64,000 nucleotides of DNA from Achromobacter insolitus (GCF_002209555.1 NZ_NJIF01000009.1:181615-245614), one strand, 5' to 3'; shown: positions 17,707 to 28,497, counted from the first letter of the stretch. The notes: generated by a model from the letters alone, not told the origin. Made by a program: numbers and translations.

Positions 17707-18723
17707 TTACCGTATCGGCAACGCGTACATCAGGCCGCCCTGCGTCCATTGCGCATTCAGGCCGCGCTTGATCTTCAGGGGACTGCCCTGGCCGACGTTG
17801 CGCTCGAAGCTCTCACCGTAGTTGCCCACCTGCTTGACGATGTTATAGGCCCACTTCTCGTCCAGTCCCAGGTTGGCGCCGCTGCCGGGCGTGACGCCCA
17901 GGATGCGCTTGATGTTGGGGTTGGCGCTCTTGGTCTGTTCATCCACATTGACGGACGACACGCCGTATTCCTCGGCCTCGATCATGGCCGACAGCGACCA
18001 GCGCACGATGTTCAACCAGGCGTCGTCGCCCTGCCGCACGAACGGACCCAGCGGCTCCTTGGAGATGATCTCGGGCAGCACCACGTAGTCGTCGGGGTTC
18101 TGCAGCTTGGAGATGCGGATCGAGGCCAGGCCCGATGCGTCCGTGCTGAACACGTCGCAACGGCCGGCGGCGAAGGCGTTGACCACTTCGTTGAAGGTCT
18201 CGATCACGACGGGCTTGTAGCTCACGTTGTTGGCGCGCGCCCAATCGGCAAGCGTATTTTCGTTGGACGTGCCGGTTTGCAGGCAGATGGTGGCGCCGTT
18301 GATTTCCTTGGCGCTCTTTACGCCCAGGGACTTCGGCACCAGGAATCCCTGGCCGTCATAGAAGTTGATGCCGGCGTGGATGATGCCCAAGGCGGTGTCG
18401 CGCTGCTGCGTAACGGTGGTGTTGCGCGTCAATACGTCCACCTCACCGGATTGCAGGGCGGTAAAGCGCTGCTGCGAGTTCAGCGGCACTACCTTGATCT
18501 TGTTGGCGTCGCCGAACACCGCGGCGGCGATGGCGCGGCACAGGTCCACATCCAGCCCCTGCCACTTGCCTTGCGCGTCGGGCGCGGAAAAGCCCGCGAA
18601 GCCCGTGGTCGTGCCGCAAGCCACCGCGCCGCGCTGGCGCACCACGTCCAGCGTGGCCGCCTGCGCGCCCTGCGCCGCAGCCGCCAACAACGCCGCGCCG
18701 ATCAACCCTTTTGCAATGTTCAT
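17707..18723 (-). CDS. Amino-acid ABC transporter substrate-binding protein (AapJ/BztA-like)
   Basis: Periplasmic solute-binding protein of 338 residues. The signal peptide is about 1-22 (cleavage near AAQGAQA-ATL). The mature N terminus (LDVVRQRGAVACGTTTGFAG) and the segments PLNSQQRFTALQSGEVDVL and AGRCDVFSTDASGLASI are characteristic of the general L-amino-acid binding protein AapJ/BztA. Its length exceeds the roughly 250 residues of HisJ-type proteins, as in that subfamily. No permease or ATPase gene lies next to it, so it either works with a distant transporter or is an orphan. Confidence 0.9.
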   Translation of the reverse strand: MNIAKGLIGAALLAAAAQGAQAATLDVVRQRGAVACGTTTGFAGFSAPDAQGKWQGLDVDLCRAIAAAVFGDANKIKVVPLNSQQRFTALQSGEVDVLTRNTTVTQQRDTALGIIHAGINFYDGQGFLVPKSLGVKSAKEINGATICLQTGTSNENTLADWARANNVSYKPVVIETFNEVVNAFAAGRCDVFSTDASGLASIRISKLQNPDDYVVLPEIISKEPLGPFVRQGDDAWLNIVRWSLSAMIEAEEYGVSSVNVDEQTKSANPNIKRILGVTPGSGANLGLDEKWAYNIVKQVGNYGESFERNVGQGSPLKIKRGLNAQWTQGGLMYALPIR

Positions 18724-18916
18724 GACCTCGTTTCCTGTTCTGCTTTGCGGGCGCCATAACGCGCCGAGGCAAGAAGCTTATAGACATGAAGCGCCCAAAC
18801 CAAATAACAAGCGCTTATTTAGGTATGCGCGTCCCTGCGCGCCAGCGCGGGGACGGACAGGCAAGAAAGCATAGCAACAGGCAAGACGGCGGCGGATGCG
18901 CGCCGTCAAGCCGGGT

Positions 18917-20158
18917 TCAGGCCGCCAGCGAGATCGATACCGGCTCGTTGGCTTCGCAGGCGTCCAGCGCGCGGCCCAATCGCACCATGCCCTGGGCGAT
19001 CTGGCTTTCGTTCATGGTGGCGAACGACATGCGCATGGCATGCAGGTCTGCCTGCGCCGCGTCCGCATAGAACGCCTTGCCCGGTACGTAGACGACCTCG
19101 TGCTCGATGGCATAGGGCAACAGGCGCGTGGCATCGATCTCGCCGGTCAGGCGAGCCCAGAAGAACATGCCGCCTTCGGGCTTGCTGAAGGTGACGCGGC
19201 CATTGAGTTCGCGGGCCAGCGATTCAGCCATGGCGTCGCAACGCAGGCCGTAGGCAGCACGGATGCGCGGCACGTGTTCGCCGTAGCGGCCGTTGGCCAG
19301 GTACTGGGCCACGACCTCCTGGATCCAGGCGGACGAAGCCATGTCGTCGGCCGCCTTGGCGCTGACACAGCGGCGGCGGACTTCGGGCGGAGCCACCAGC
19401 CAGCCGATGCGCAACGCCGGCGCCATCGTCTTGGACATGCTTGCCAGGTACACGGCCCAATGGCGGGCCTCGCCTTGCGCCAGCGCAGCGATCGGCGGAA
19501 CCGCCTCGCCTGCAAAACGCAGCTCGCTGTAGGGATCGTCCTCGACGATCAGGAAACGATGCTTGACTGCCAGTTCCAACAGCCGCAAGCGGCGCTCGCG
19601 CGTGAGGGTCGCGCCGCAGGGGTTGGAGAACGAGGCGACGACGCAGACCATCTTGGGCTTGATGCGGCCGGCCAGTTCATCCAACGCGTCCACGTCGATG
19701 CCCTCGGGGCCGGATTGCACCGTATGCACGGTTGCGCCGGTGTAGCGCAGCGCCTGCACGGAATTGGGAAACGCGGGCGACTCGATGATTGCGTGGTCCC
19801 CGGGCTGCAACATGACGCGGGTCAGGAGCGCCAGAGCCTGCTGCGAACCGCCGGTCACGACCAGCTCGGTATCGGCATTGCAGATAAGACCGCGCTCGGC
19901 GGACAGGCGCGCCAGTTCGTGGCGCAGGCTGGCCTGGCCGTCGATATTGGAGTACTGCAAGCATGCGCCCAGGCGGGCCAGGACCTGGGTGCTTGCAACC
20001 GACAGTCCTTCCACGTCGAACAGTTCCTGGGCGGGATAGCCGCCCGCCAGCGAAATGGTGCCCGGCCGCATGGCATACGGCATGAGCGATCGGATGGGGG
20101 AAGCGGGGGGATTCAGGAAAGGCGTGGCAAAAGCGTATTCAGGCGCTGCGGTGGACAT
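18917..20158 (-). CDS. PLP-dependent aminotransferase, class I/II (LysN/2-aminoadipate type)
   Basis: A 413-residue fold-type I aminotransferase without a DNA-binding domain. It has VTGGSQQALALLTRVMLQPG (cofactor phosphate region), ASFSNPCGATLTRERR and VEDDPYSELRF (aspartate contacting the PLP ring). The Schiff-base lysine is in LASMSKTMAPALRIGW. This subfamily includes 2-aminoadipate and aromatic or branched-chain aminotransferases; the true substrate is not readable. It stands next to the amino-acid binding protein gene on the same strand but 194 bp away, so co-regulation is uncertain. Confidence 0.87.
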   Translation of the reverse strand: MSTAAPEYAFATPFLNPPASPIRSLMPYAMRPGTISLAGGYPAQELFDVEGLSVASTQVLARLGACLQYSNIDGQASLRHELARLSAERGLICNADTELVVTGGSQQALALLTRVMLQPGDHAIIESPAFPNSVQALRYTGATVHTVQSGPEGIDVDALDELAGRIKPKMVCVVASFSNPCGATLTRERRLRLLELAVKHRFLIVEDDPYSELRFAGEAVPPIAALAQGEARHWAVYLASMSKTMAPALRIGWLVAPPEVRRRCVSAKAADDMASSAWIQEVVAQYLANGRYGEHVPRIRAAYGLRCDAMAESLARELNGRVTFSKPEGGMFFWARLTGEIDATRLLPYAIEHEVVYVPGKAFYADAAQADLHAMRMSFATMNESQIAQGMVRLGRALDACEANEPVSISLAA

Positions 20159-20357
20159 GGCGGGAGACTATGGAAGTGGGAAACCGTGTCGCCCGCTGGG
20201 GCGGCGCCGGACGGCATAGAACATTGAAATATAAACAAATATCCTCAAATTCTAAGCCTGCCGATTGCACAGGGTCAACGATGCGCCCGGGCGTTGTGGC
20301 TAAACGATCCGGCACAGTCCTACACTATGGGACATCCCGTATCTACCCGAGAGCTGA

Positions 20358-21077
20358 ATGACCGCTGTAGACACCATGGCCGGGCGCCTTGCCCAGATCC
20401 AGCAACGCATCGCCAGCGCCTGCGAGCGCGCCGGGCGCAGCCCTGACAGCGTGACGCTGCTGCCCGTCAGCAAGACGTTCGGCGAAGACGCCATCCGCGA
20501 AGCCATGGCGCTGGGGCTGACCCGCTACGGCGAAAACAAGACGCAGGAAATCCGCCAGAAAGCCACGGCCCTGGCCGGCCTGGGCCTGCAATGGGTGCTG
20601 ATCGGCCATCTGCAGACCAACAAAGCTCGCGACGCCGCGCGCGACGCTGCCGAGGTCCAGTCACTGGACCGCGTGGAGCTCGCCGAAGCCCTGCATCGCC
20701 GCCTAACGAACGAAGGCCGGACCCTGGACGTGCTGGTGCAGGTAAAGACCTCGCCCGAGCCCAGCAAGTACGGCATGGATCCGGCCGACGTTGCCGGCTT
20801 TCTGCGCCGCGTCGCCACCGATTTCCCGACGCTGCGCGTGCAAGGCCTGATGACGTTGGCCGTGAATTCACCCGACCCCGCCGAAGTGCGCGCGTGCTTC
20901 CGCGCCCTGCGCGAGTTGCGCGACCGCCTGCGCCAGGAGAACCTGCCCGGCGTATCGCTGGACCGCCTGTCCATGGGAATGAGCGGAGATTTCGAGCTGG
21001 CCATCGAAGAAGGGTCGACCGAGGTGCGCATAGGCTCGGCGATTTTCGGGGCTCGCCACTACCCCGATCCGCAATAA
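20358..21077 (+). CDS. YggS/PROSC family PLP homeostasis protein
   Basis: Single-domain TIM-barrel PLP-binding protein of 239 residues, homologous to E. coli YggS. The PLP lysine is in LLPVSKTFGEDAIREAM. The segments WVLIGHLQTNKARDAARDAA and LSMGMSGDFELAIEEGSTEV, followed by RIGSAIFG, are strongly conserved across the family. It regulates free PLP levels and affects amino-acid metabolism; no enzymatic activity is established. It is monocistronic here; the typical neighbours (proC, pilT) are not in the window. Confidence 0.93.
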   Translation: MTAVDTMAGRLAQIQQRIASACERAGRSPDSVTLLPVSKTFGEDAIREAMALGLTRYGENKTQEIRQKATALAGLGLQWVLIGHLQTNKARDAARDAAEVQSLDRVELAEALHRRLTNEGRTLDVLVQVKTSPEPSKYGMDPADVAGFLRRVATDFPTLRVQGLMTLAVNSPDPAEVRACFRALRELRDRLRQENLPGVSLDRLSMGMSGDFELAIEEGSTEVRIGSAIFGARHYPDPQ

Positions 21078-21206
21078 GCCGCTGAAAACAGGGCACAAAA
21101 CATCCGCCGATTGCCGGGGACGCAAGGCATAATATCGGCGCATAACAGGCCCCCCGCACGCCCTGCGGCGGCGGCCCATACTCAATTCCGCACTTGGAGA
21201 CACCCC

Positions 21207-22175
21207 ATGCACAAGCACGCGAAGCGCCTGTTGGCGCTAGCCGCCCTGTCCCTGGCAGCCGGCACCGCCGCCGCCCAATCCTGGCCCGCCCAGCCGATCC
21301 GCTGGATCGTGCCCTACCCGGCCGGCGGCGGCACCGATGTCGTGGCACGCACGGTGGCAAGCGGCCTGGAAAAGCCGCTGGGCCAGACCATCGTGGTCGA
21401 AAACCGGCCCGGCGCGGCGACCATCATCGGCGCCACCGCCATCGCTCAGGCCGAGGCCAACGGTTACATGGTCGGCACGGCCGACTCGGGCACGCTGGCC
21501 TTCAACCCGTCGCTGTACGCCAAGCTGTCCTACGATCCGTCCAAGTTCACCTACATCGGCGGCATCGCCAAGTTCCCGCTGCTGCTGGCCGTGAACGTCA
21601 ACTCGCCGTTCAAGACGGTGGACGACGTGCTCCAGGCCGCCAAGAAAGAGCCGGGCAAGTTGTCGGCGGCCTCCGCCGGCGCGGGCTCGCCGCATCATCT
21701 GGCGCTGGAACTGTTCAAGCAGCGCACCAACGCCAACGTGCTGCACGTGCCCTACAAGGGCGCGGCTCCCGCCGTCCAGGACCTGCTGGGCGGACAGGTG
21801 GACCTGATGTTCATCGACCTGGCATCGGGCCTGCCCAACGTCAAGGCGGGCAAGCTGCGCGTCCTGGCCGCGGCCACCCCGGAACGCGTCGCCGCGCTGC
21901 CGGACGTGCCCACCATGGCCGAGCAAGGCGTGCCCAACTTCACCGCCTATGCCTGGCAAGGCCTGGTCGGCCCAGCCGGCCTGCCGGAGCCCGTCGTCAA
22001 GAAGCTGGCCACCGACCTGGAAGCCACGCTGAAGTCGCCCGCCGTTTCGCAGAAGATCCTGGACATGGGCGTCATCCCGATGCCGCTGTCCTCGCAGGAA
22101 TTCAAGGCCTACGCCGAACAGGAACGCGCCGCCTGGGCGGACGTGATCAAGAAGGCCGGCATCAAGCTGGAGTAA
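21207..22175 (+). CDS. Bug family (TctC-type) periplasmic solute-binding protein
   Basis: Tripartite tricarboxylate transporter-type binding protein, 322 residues. The signal peptide is residues 1-25 (ALSLAAGTAAAQ, then SWPAQPIRWIVPY). The mature start PYPAGGGTDVVARTVASGLE and the segments VVENRPGAATIIGATAIAQA and DLMFIDLASGLPNVKAGKL are typical of Bug proteins, which are greatly expanded in Bordetella and relatives. The ligand is usually an organic acid or amide and is unknown here. No TctA/TctB genes are nearby, the normal situation for orphan Bug proteins. A strong terminator follows 17 bp after the stop. Confidence 0.92.
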   Translation: MHKHAKRLLALAALSLAAGTAAAQSWPAQPIRWIVPYPAGGGTDVVARTVASGLEKPLGQTIVVENRPGAATIIGATAIAQAEANGYMVGTADSGTLAFNPSLYAKLSYDPSKFTYIGGIAKFPLLLAVNVNSPFKTVDDVLQAAKKEPGKLSAASAGAGSPHHLALELFKQRTNANVLHVPYKGAAPAVQDLLGGQVDLMFIDLASGLPNVKAGKLRVLAAATPERVAALPDVPTMAEQGVPNFTAYAWQGLVGPAGLPEPVVKKLATDLEATLKSPAVSQKILDMGVIPMPLSSQEFKAYAEQERAAWADVIKKAGIKLE

Positions 22176-22192
22176 TCCTTCCAGCCGTGCCC

Positions 22193-22234
22193 CAACAAAA
22201 AACCGCGGCCATCGCTGGCCGCGGTTTTTTGTTG
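22193..22234. terminator. Strong bidirectional intrinsic terminator
   Basis: A perfect 18-bp stem (22193-22210 with 22217-22234) around a 6-nt loop, GC-rich at the top and with A6/T6 at the base, so it has a U-run on both strands. It lies between the convergent Bug gene and the DUF3683 oxidoreductase gene and can terminate both. Confidence 0.9.
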
Positions 22235-22259
22235 CGCGTCTCTTGCGTGGACCGCCGGC

Positions 22260-25200
22260 CTAGACCAGCACCCGCTCGATGCCGCCCGCGTTGGCGCGGC
22301 GCACGTACTCTTCCATCCAGCCTTCGCCCAGGATGTGACGCGCCATCTCGACCACGATGTAGTCCGCGTCCATGCCGGTGTCGCCTTCATAGCGCGACAG
22401 GCCTTGCAGGCACGACGGGCAGGAGGTCAGTACCTTCACGTCGCCGGTAAAGCCATCGCTGCGCAATGCGGCATCTCCCTTGAGCAGCTCTTCCTGCTTG
22501 CGGAAGCGCACCTGCGTGGAAATGTCCGGGCGGCTGACGGCCAGCGTGCCCGATTCACCGCAGCAGCGGTCGCTCTTGATGGCGTCATCGCCGACCAGGG
22601 CGCGCACGGTCTTCATGGGCTCCTGCAGCTTCATGGGCGTGTGGCAGGGGTCGTGGTACATGTAGCGCACGCCCTTGGCCCCTTCGAGCTTGATGCCTTT
22701 TTCCAGCAGGTACTCGTGGATATCGATCAGGCGGCAGCCCGGGAAGATCTTGTCGAACTCGTAGCCCGCCAATTGGTCGTAGCAAGTGCCGCAGCTGACC
22801 ACGACCGTCTTGATATCCAGGTAGTTCAGCGTGTTGGCGACACGGTGGAACAGCACCCGGTTATCGGTGATGATCTGTTCGGCCTTGTCCGTCATGCCAT
22901 TGCCGCGCTGAGGATAGCCGCAGCACAGATAGCCTGGCGGCAGCACGGTCTGCACGCCAGCGTGCCACAGCATGGCTTGCGTGGCCAGGCCCACTTGCGA
23001 GAACAGGCGCTCGGAGCCGCAGCCCGGGAAATAGAACACCGCTTCCGTGTCGGCCGTGGTGGCCTTGGGATCGCGGATGATGGGCACGTAGTTCGCGTCC
23101 TCGATGTCCAAGAGCTTGCGCGCCGCCTGCTTGGGCAGTCCGCCAGGCATCTTCTTATTCACGAAGTGCACCACCTGCTCGCGCAACGGCGGCTTGCCCA
23201 CCGTCGCCGGCGGGGCGGAAGTCTGTTTCTTCACCAGGCCGGACAGCAGGTCGTGCGCGGCGCGCTGGACCTTGTAGCCCACGCCCACCATTGCCTTGCG
23301 GGTGGCGTTGATGGTGGCCGGATCCTTGGCGTTCAGGAAGAACATGGCGCTGGCCGTGCCCGGATTGAACGACTTCCGGCCCATGCGGCGCAGAACGGCG
23401 CGCATGTTCATGGACACGTCGCCGAAGTCGATGTCGACCGGACAGGGGTTGTAGCACTTATGGCAGACCGTGCAATGGTCGGCCACGTCTTCGAACTCTT
23501 CCCAGTGCTTGAGGCTCACGCCGCGCCGGGTCTGTTCTTCGTACAGGAAGGCTTCCACCAGCAGCGAGGTGGCCAGGATCTTGTTGCGCGGCGAATACAG
23601 CAGGTTGGCACGCGGCACGTGGGTAGCGCACACCGGTTTGCACTTGCCGCAACGCAGGCAGTCCTTGATGGATTCCGAGATAGCGCCGATGTCGCTTTGC
23701 TGCATGATCAGCGACTCGTGGCCCATCAGGTTGAAACTGGGGGTCCAGGCGTGGCGCAAATCCGCACCGGGCATCAGCTTGCCGGCATTGAAGTGGCCGT
23801 TGGGGTCGACGCGGCGCTTGTAGTCCTGGAACGGCGCCAGTTCGGCCTCGGTCAGGAATTCGTACTTGGTCAGGCCGATGCCGTGCTCGCCCGAGATCAC
23901 GCCGTCCAGGTCACGGGCAATCTGCATGATGCGTTCGACGGCCTGATGGGCCTCCTGCAGCATCTCGTAGTCGTCCGAGTTGACCGGGATATTGGTGTGC
24001 ACGTTGCCGTCGCCGGCGTGCATGTGCAGCGCCACGAACACGCGGCTCTTGAGCACGCGGCCATGGATGGCGATCATCTCGTCGACGATCTTCTTGTAGG
24101 CCGCGCCCGAGAACGTGCGCTGCAGTCCGGCCAGCACCTCGGTCTTCCACGACAGGCGGATGGTGCGATCCTGCACCACGTCGAAGACCCGCGCGCCAGG
24201 CTGCGCCGCCAGGCGGTCCGACAAGGCCGGCTGCAGGTCGCCCAGGCCCAGGCCATGCAGCTCGGGCAGCGCCTGCAAGAGCGGCAGGTCCAGATTGTCC
24301 AGCAGCCACTGCCAGCGCTGCCTGACCGCGGCCAGGAGTTCCAGCGCCTCGCGGGTACGCTCGGCCAGCACTTCCGCGCGGGTGGTTTCAATGTCCGCGT
24401 CATCGATCTTGCCGACCGGCAGCGGCGTGCACAGATACGCGTCCAGCTCGCCCAGCAGCTTGAGCTTGTTGCGGGTCGAGAGTTCGATGTTGATGCGTTC
24501 GATGTGATCCGTATATTCGCCCATGCGGGGCAACGGGATCACCACGTCTTCGTTGATCTTGAAGGCGTTGGTGTGGCGCGCGATCGCAGCGGTGCGCGAA
24601 CGGTCGAGCCAGAACTTCTTGCGCGCTTCGGGGCTCACGGCCACGAAGCCTTCGCCATGGCGGGTGTTGGCCAGGCGCACCACTTCGCTGGATGCCGCGG
24701 CCACGGCGTCCTCGTCGTCGCCGACGATGTCGCCGATCAGGACCATCTTGGGCAGCACGCCGCGTTTGCTCTTGGTGGCGTAGCCAACCGCGCGCAGATA
24801 GCGTTCGTCCAGGTGCTCAAGGCCTGCCAGGATGGCACCCCGGGCGCGGCCTTCGCCGTCCAGGTAGCCCTTGACCTCGACGATCGACGGGATCGCATCG
24901 CGCGCCTGGCCGAAGAACTCCATACAGACGGTGCGCGTGTGGCGGGGCATGCGGTGCAGGACCCAGCGCGCCGACGTGATCAGGCCATCGCAGCCTTCCT
25001 TCTGGATGCCCGGCAGGCCCGCCAGGAACTTGTCCGTCACGTCCTTGCCCAGGCCTTCCTTGCGGAACACGCGGCCCTGGATTTCCAGCGTTTCGGTCTT
25101 GAGCAGGCGTTCGCCCGGCTTGCCGCGGCCGTCGAACCACTTGAGCTCGAAGCGCGCCACTTCCACGTCATGGATCTTGCCCATGTTGTGGTCCAGGCGG

Positions 25201-26219
25201 CTGACTTCCAGCCAGTTGCCGTTCGGGTCGACCATGCGCCACCAGGCCAAGTTGTCCAGCGCGGTGCCCCACAGCACGGCCTTCTTGCCGCCCGCGTTCA
25301 TGGCGATGTTGCCGCCCACGCAGGAGGCTTCGGCCGAGGTCGGGTCGACCGCGAACACGAAGCCTGCCGCTTCGGCGGCCTCGGACACGCGCTTGGTCAC
25401 CACGCCGGCGCCGGCATGGATGACCGCCACGGGCTCGGTCAGCCCGGGCAGCAGACAGGACTCGACCTTGCCCAGCTTGTCGAATTTCTCGGTGTTGATC
25501 ACCGCCGACTTCCAGGTCAGCGGGATAGCGCCACCGGTATAACCGGTGCCGCCCCCTCGGGGAATGATGGTCAGTCCCAGCTCGATACAGGCGGTAACCA
25601 GCGCGGCGACCTCGTCCTCCGAGTCCGGCGTCAGCACCACGAAGGGATACTCCACCCGCCAGTCGGTGGCGTCGGTCACGTGCGACACGCGCGACAGGCC
25701 ATCGAACTTGATGTTGTCGCGCGCGGTGATGCGACCCAGCACCTTCTGGGCCTGCTTGCGCATCATGGCGGTCTGGTCGAACTCGCCCTCGAATGCGGCA
25801 ATGGCGGAACGCGCCCGCGCCAGCAGGCCGACAACCTTCTCATCGCGGTGCGGATCATGGCCGGCTTCGGCGGGCACGTCGGGCTCGCGGCGGCGGTCGA
25901 TCTCGCCCAGGCGGTGATGCAAGGCTTCGATGAGCTGCTTGCGGCGCTTGGGGTTGTCGAGCAGGTCGTCCTGCAGATAGGGATTGCGGCGCACCACCCA
26001 GATGTCGCCCAGCACTTCGTACAGCATCCGGGCGGAACGGCCGGTGCGGCGTTCGCCGCGCAGATCGCTCAGCAGGCTCCAGGCGTCTTCGCCCAATAAC
26101 CGGCCGACAATCTCGCGGTCGGAGAACGACGTGTAGTTGTACGGGATTTCGCGCAAGCGCGCGGGTGCTGCGGGCGGCATCGCCCCGTTCAAGATGTGGC
26201 TAGCGAGTGGGGCGTTCAT
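22260..26219 (-). CDS. DUF3683 FAD/FMN-binding and Fe-S oxidoreductase (GlcD-GlcF-like fusion)
   Basis: Large 1319-residue flavo-iron-sulfur dehydrogenase. The order is DUF3683 (about 1-180), FAD_binding_4 with [15 protein letters not shown] (about 200-350), FAD-oxidase C-terminal domain (to about 830, [14 protein letters not shown]), and two 4Fe-4S motifs ([16 protein letters not shown] near 853, [15 protein letters not shown] near 914). Two CCG domains follow ([10 protein letters not shown] near 1064, [10 protein letters not shown] near 1096, DPCHTPMKL near 1189, [10 protein letters not shown] near 1218). It resembles Dld/GlcDF/YdiJ enzymes that oxidise 2-hydroxy acids such as D-lactate or D-2-hydroxyglutarate and pass electrons to quinone. 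The exact substrate is unknown. It is monocistronic. Confidence 0.92.
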   Translation of the reverse strand: MNAPLASHILNGAMPPAAPARLREIPYNYTSFSDREIVGRLLGEDAWSLLSDLRGERRTGRSARMLYEVLGDIWVVRRNPYLQDDLLDNPKRRKQLIEALHHRLGEIDRRREPDVPAEAGHDPHRDEKVVGLLARARSAIAAFEGEFDQTAMMRKQAQKVLGRITARDNIKFDGLSRVSHVTDATDWRVEYPFVVLTPDSEDEVAALVTACIELGLTIIPRGGGTGYTGGAIPLTWKSAVINTEKFDKLGKVESCLLPGLTEPVAVIHAGAGVVTKRVSEAAEAAGFVFAVDPTSAEASCVGGNIAMNAGGKKAVLWGTALDNLAWWRMVDPNGNWLEVSRLDHNMGKIHDVEVARFELKWFDGRGKPGERLLKTETLEIQGRVFRKEGLGKDVTDKFLAGLPGIQKEGCDGLITSARWVLHRMPRHTRTVCMEFFGQARDAIPSIVEVKGYLDGEGRARGAILAGLEHLDERYLRAVGYATKSKRGVLPKMVLIGDIVGDDEDAVAAASSEVVRLANTRHGEGFVAVSPEARKKFWLDRSRTAAIARHTNAFKINEDVVIPLPRMGEYTDHIERINIELSTRNKLKLLGELDAYLCTPLPVGKIDDADIETTRAEVLAERTREALELLAAVRQRWQWLLDNLDLPLLQALPELHGLGLGDLQPALSDRLAAQPGARVFDVVQDRTIRLSWKTEVLAGLQRTFSGAAYKKIVDEMIAIHGRVLKSRVFVALHMHAGDGNVHTNIPVNSDDYEMLQEAHQAVERIMQIARDLDGVISGEHGIGLTKYEFLTEAELAPFQDYKRRVDPNGHFNAGKLMPGADLRHAWTPSFNLMGHESLIMQQSDIGAISESIKDCLRCGKCKPVCATHVPRANLLYSPRNKILATSLLVEAFLYEEQTRRGVSLKHWEEFEDVADHCTVCHKCYNPCPVDIDFGDVSMNMRAVLRRMGRKSFNPGTASAMFFLNAKDPATINATRKAMVGVGYKVQRAAHDLLSGLVKKQTSAPPATVGKPPLREQVVHFVNKKMPGGLPKQAARKLLDIEDANYVPIIRDPKATTADTEAVFYFPGCGSERLFSQVGLATQAMLWHAGVQTVLPPGYLCCGYPQRGNGMTDKAEQIITDNRVLFHRVANTLNYLDIKTVVVSCGTCYDQLAGYEFDKIFPGCRLIDIHEYLLEKGIKLEGAKGVRYMYHDPCHTPMKLQEPMKTVRALVGDDAIKSDRCCGESGTLAVSRPDISTQVRFRKQEELLKGDAALRSDGFTGDVKVLTSCPSCLQGLSRYEGDTGMDADYIVVEMARHILGEGWMEEYVRRANAGGIERVLV

Positions 26220-26351
26220 GGCTGCAAGAGGGGGCCCTTAAAAAATTATTTTATGCCATTGGCGGAGTCCGGCCCCTAATACCCCTAAGGACGCGCTCAA
26301 AACCCGGGAATGGCGGGGACTATATGTCCCCAATTAAATGCGATATCAGCG

Positions 26352-26888
26352 CTAGACCTGGCCTGGAAAAAACCACAGCAGGCTGGCGGTCATGACCAGA
26401 TAGCGCAGGAATTTGCCGATGGCCATGTAGAGCACGCAAGGCCAGAAAGACAGCCTCAGCCACCCCGCTACGGCGCACAGGGGATCGCCTACGGCCGGCA
26501 GCCAGGACAGCAGCAAGGCCGGCGGCCCCATGCGGTGGATCCAGTCATGGGCGCGCTCGTTCCAGCGCCCGCGCATGCGGCCGCCTTCGGTCGAATCGGG
26601 ATGCGGATGGGGATGATGTTCCTTCCAGCGCTGCACGGCGCGTTCGGCCGCCAGGCCCATGGCGTAGCTGATGGCTCCGCCCACGGTATTGCCCAGGGTC
26701 GCCACCAGGATGGCCGGCCAGAACATGTCCGGTGCCAGCTTGATGTAGCCGAAAACGGCCGGCTCCGAGCCCATGGGCAGCAAGGTGGCGGACACCAGTG
26801 AGACCGTGAAGATCGCGGACAGGCCCACCGAGGGCAGCGCCAGCACCCCGAGCATCCAATGCACAGCGGATAACAGACTTTCTTCCAT
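26352..26888 (-). CDS. YqaA family (SNARE/DedA-associated) inner-membrane protein
   Basis: A 178-residue integral membrane protein with about four hydrophobic segments. Features of the YqaA branch of the DedA/VTT superfamily are SAIFTVSLVSATLLPMGSEP near the N terminus, ATLGNTVGGAISYAMGL in the middle, and LLSWLPAVGDPLCAVAGWLR near the C terminus. A His-rich loop (HHPHPHPDS) lies between. Related proteins are lipid or ion transporters; the function of this one is not established. I chose the ATG at 26888; the frame opens earlier but that overlaps the ilvA promoter region. Confidence 0.87.
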   Translation of the reverse strand: MEESLLSAVHWMLGVLALPSVGLSAIFTVSLVSATLLPMGSEPAVFGYIKLAPDMFWPAILVATLGNTVGGAISYAMGLAAERAVQRWKEHHPHPHPDSTEGGRMRGRWNERAHDWIHRMGPPALLLSWLPAVGDPLCAVAGWLRLSFWPCVLYMAIGKFLRYLVMTASLLWFFPGQV

Positions 26889-26961
26889 AGTGGAGCGAGT
26901 GTAGCCGCGCGCGGGTGCAATAATCTGGTCCACCCCCCACTCTTGCCGCCAGCCGCAGTCC

Positions 26962-28470
26962 ATGTCAACTGATTATCTGAAACGCATCCTGACTTCCAAG
27001 GTTTACGACGTCGCGGTCGAATCACCGCTGGAAGCGGCGCCTCTGCTGTCTCAACGGATTTCGAACACGGTGCTGCTCAAGCGCGAAGATACCCAGGCGG
27101 TGTTCAGCTTCAAGCTGCGCGGGGCGTACAACAAGATGGCCAACTTGACGCCGGCCGCGCGCAACCGCGGCGTCATCGCGGCGTCCGCCGGCAACCACGC
27201 CCAAGGCGTCGCGCTGGCGGCCAGCCGGCTCGGCTGCCGCGCCGTCATCGTCATGCCCACCACCAGCCCGCAGGTGAAGATCGACGCGGTCCGCCGCCTG
27301 GGCGGCGAAGTGGTGCTGGCCGGCGAGAGCTTCTCCGACGCCTACGCCCACGCGCAGATCCTGGAAAAGAAAGAAAAGCTGACCTTTGTCCACCCCTTCG
27401 ACGATCCCGACGTCATCGCCGGCCAGGGCACCGTGGGCATGGAGATACTGCGCCAGCACCCCGGCCCGATCGACGCCATCTTCGTCGCCATCGGCGGTGG
27501 CGGGCTGATCGCGGGCGTGGCCGCCTACATCAAACAGCTGCGTCCGGAAATCAAGATCATTGGCGTGCAGACGGAAGACTCCGACGCCATGCTGCGCAGT
27601 GTGCGCGCGGGCCGCCGCGTGCAGCTGAACGACGTGGGCCTGTTCTCGGACGGCACGGCCGTCAAGATGGTGGGCGCCGAAACCTTCAAGCTCACGCGCC
27701 AGTATGTGGACGACTTCGTAGTCGTCAACACCGACGCGATCTGCGCGGCCATCAAAGACGTCTTCCAGGACACCCGCAGCGTGCTGGAGCCTGCCGGCGC
27801 GATGGCGGTCGCGGGCGCCAAGCAATATGCGGCCGAACATAATCTGAAGGGCAAGACGCTGGTGGCGATTGCCTGCGGCGCCAACATGAACTTCGACCGC
27901 CTGCGCTTCGTGTCCGAGCGCGCCGAGGTGGGGGAAATGCGCGAAGCCGTATTCGCCGTCACCATGCCGGAGCAGCGCGGCAGCTTCCGCCGCTTCTGCG
28001 AACTGGTGGGCGAGCGCAGCGTGACCGAGTTCAACTACCGCATCTCCGATGCGGATCGCGCCCACGTGTTTGTCGGCATCCAGGTGTCATCGGCGTCCGA
28101 GCCCGACAAGATAGCCGCGAACTTCCGCCGCCATGGCTTTGACACGCTGGACCTGACCCACGATGAAATGGCCAAGACCCACTTGCGCCACATGGTGGGC
28201 GGGCGCTCGGCGCTGGCACGCAACGAACTGCTGTACCGCTTCGAATTTCCGGAGCGCCCGGGCGCTCTGATGCGCTTCCTGAACGCCATGAATCCGGACT
28301 GGAACATCAGCCTTTTCCATTACCGCAACCAGGGCGCGGACTATGGCCGCATCCTGATCGGCATCCAGGTCCCGCCCGCGGACAAAAAACAGTTCCGCAG
28401 CTTTGTGGCGGAACTGGGCTATCCCCACTGGAACGAAACCGAAAACCCGGCCTATAAGCTGTTCCTGTAA
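26962..28470 (+). CDS. ilvA: Threonine ammonia-lyase, biosynthetic
   Basis: First committed enzyme of isoleucine synthesis: threonine to 2-oxobutanoate and ammonia. The 502-residue length and two C-terminal ACT-like regulatory domains (about 330-415 and 425-502) mark the biosynthetic, isoleucine-inhibited form rather than catabolic TdcB. The PLP lysine is in FSFKLRGAYNKM, and the PLP-phosphate glycine loop is in AIGGGGLIAGVAAY. No ilv neighbours are present. It is divergent from the yqaA-like gene with a 73-bp gap and is followed by a hairpin terminator. Confidence 0.95.
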   Translation: MSTDYLKRILTSKVYDVAVESPLEAAPLLSQRISNTVLLKREDTQAVFSFKLRGAYNKMANLTPAARNRGVIAASAGNHAQGVALAASRLGCRAVIVMPTTSPQVKIDAVRRLGGEVVLAGESFSDAYAHAQILEKKEKLTFVHPFDDPDVIAGQGTVGMEILRQHPGPIDAIFVAIGGGGLIAGVAAYIKQLRPEIKIIGVQTEDSDAMLRSVRAGRRVQLNDVGLFSDGTAVKMVGAETFKLTRQYVDDFVVVNTDAICAAIKDVFQDTRSVLEPAGAMAVAGAKQYAAEHNLKGKTLVAIACGANMNFDRLRFVSERAEVGEMREAVFAVTMPEQRGSFRRFCELVGERSVTEFNYRISDADRAHVFVGIQVSSASEPDKIAANFRRHGFDTLDLTHDEMAKTHLRHMVGGRSALARNELLYRFEFPERPGALMRFLNAMNPDWNISLFHYRNQGADYGRILIGIQVPPADKKQFRSFVAELGYPHWNETENPAYKLFL

Positions 28471-28497
28471 AGCGCCTCCACGCCCCGCCAAAACGAG

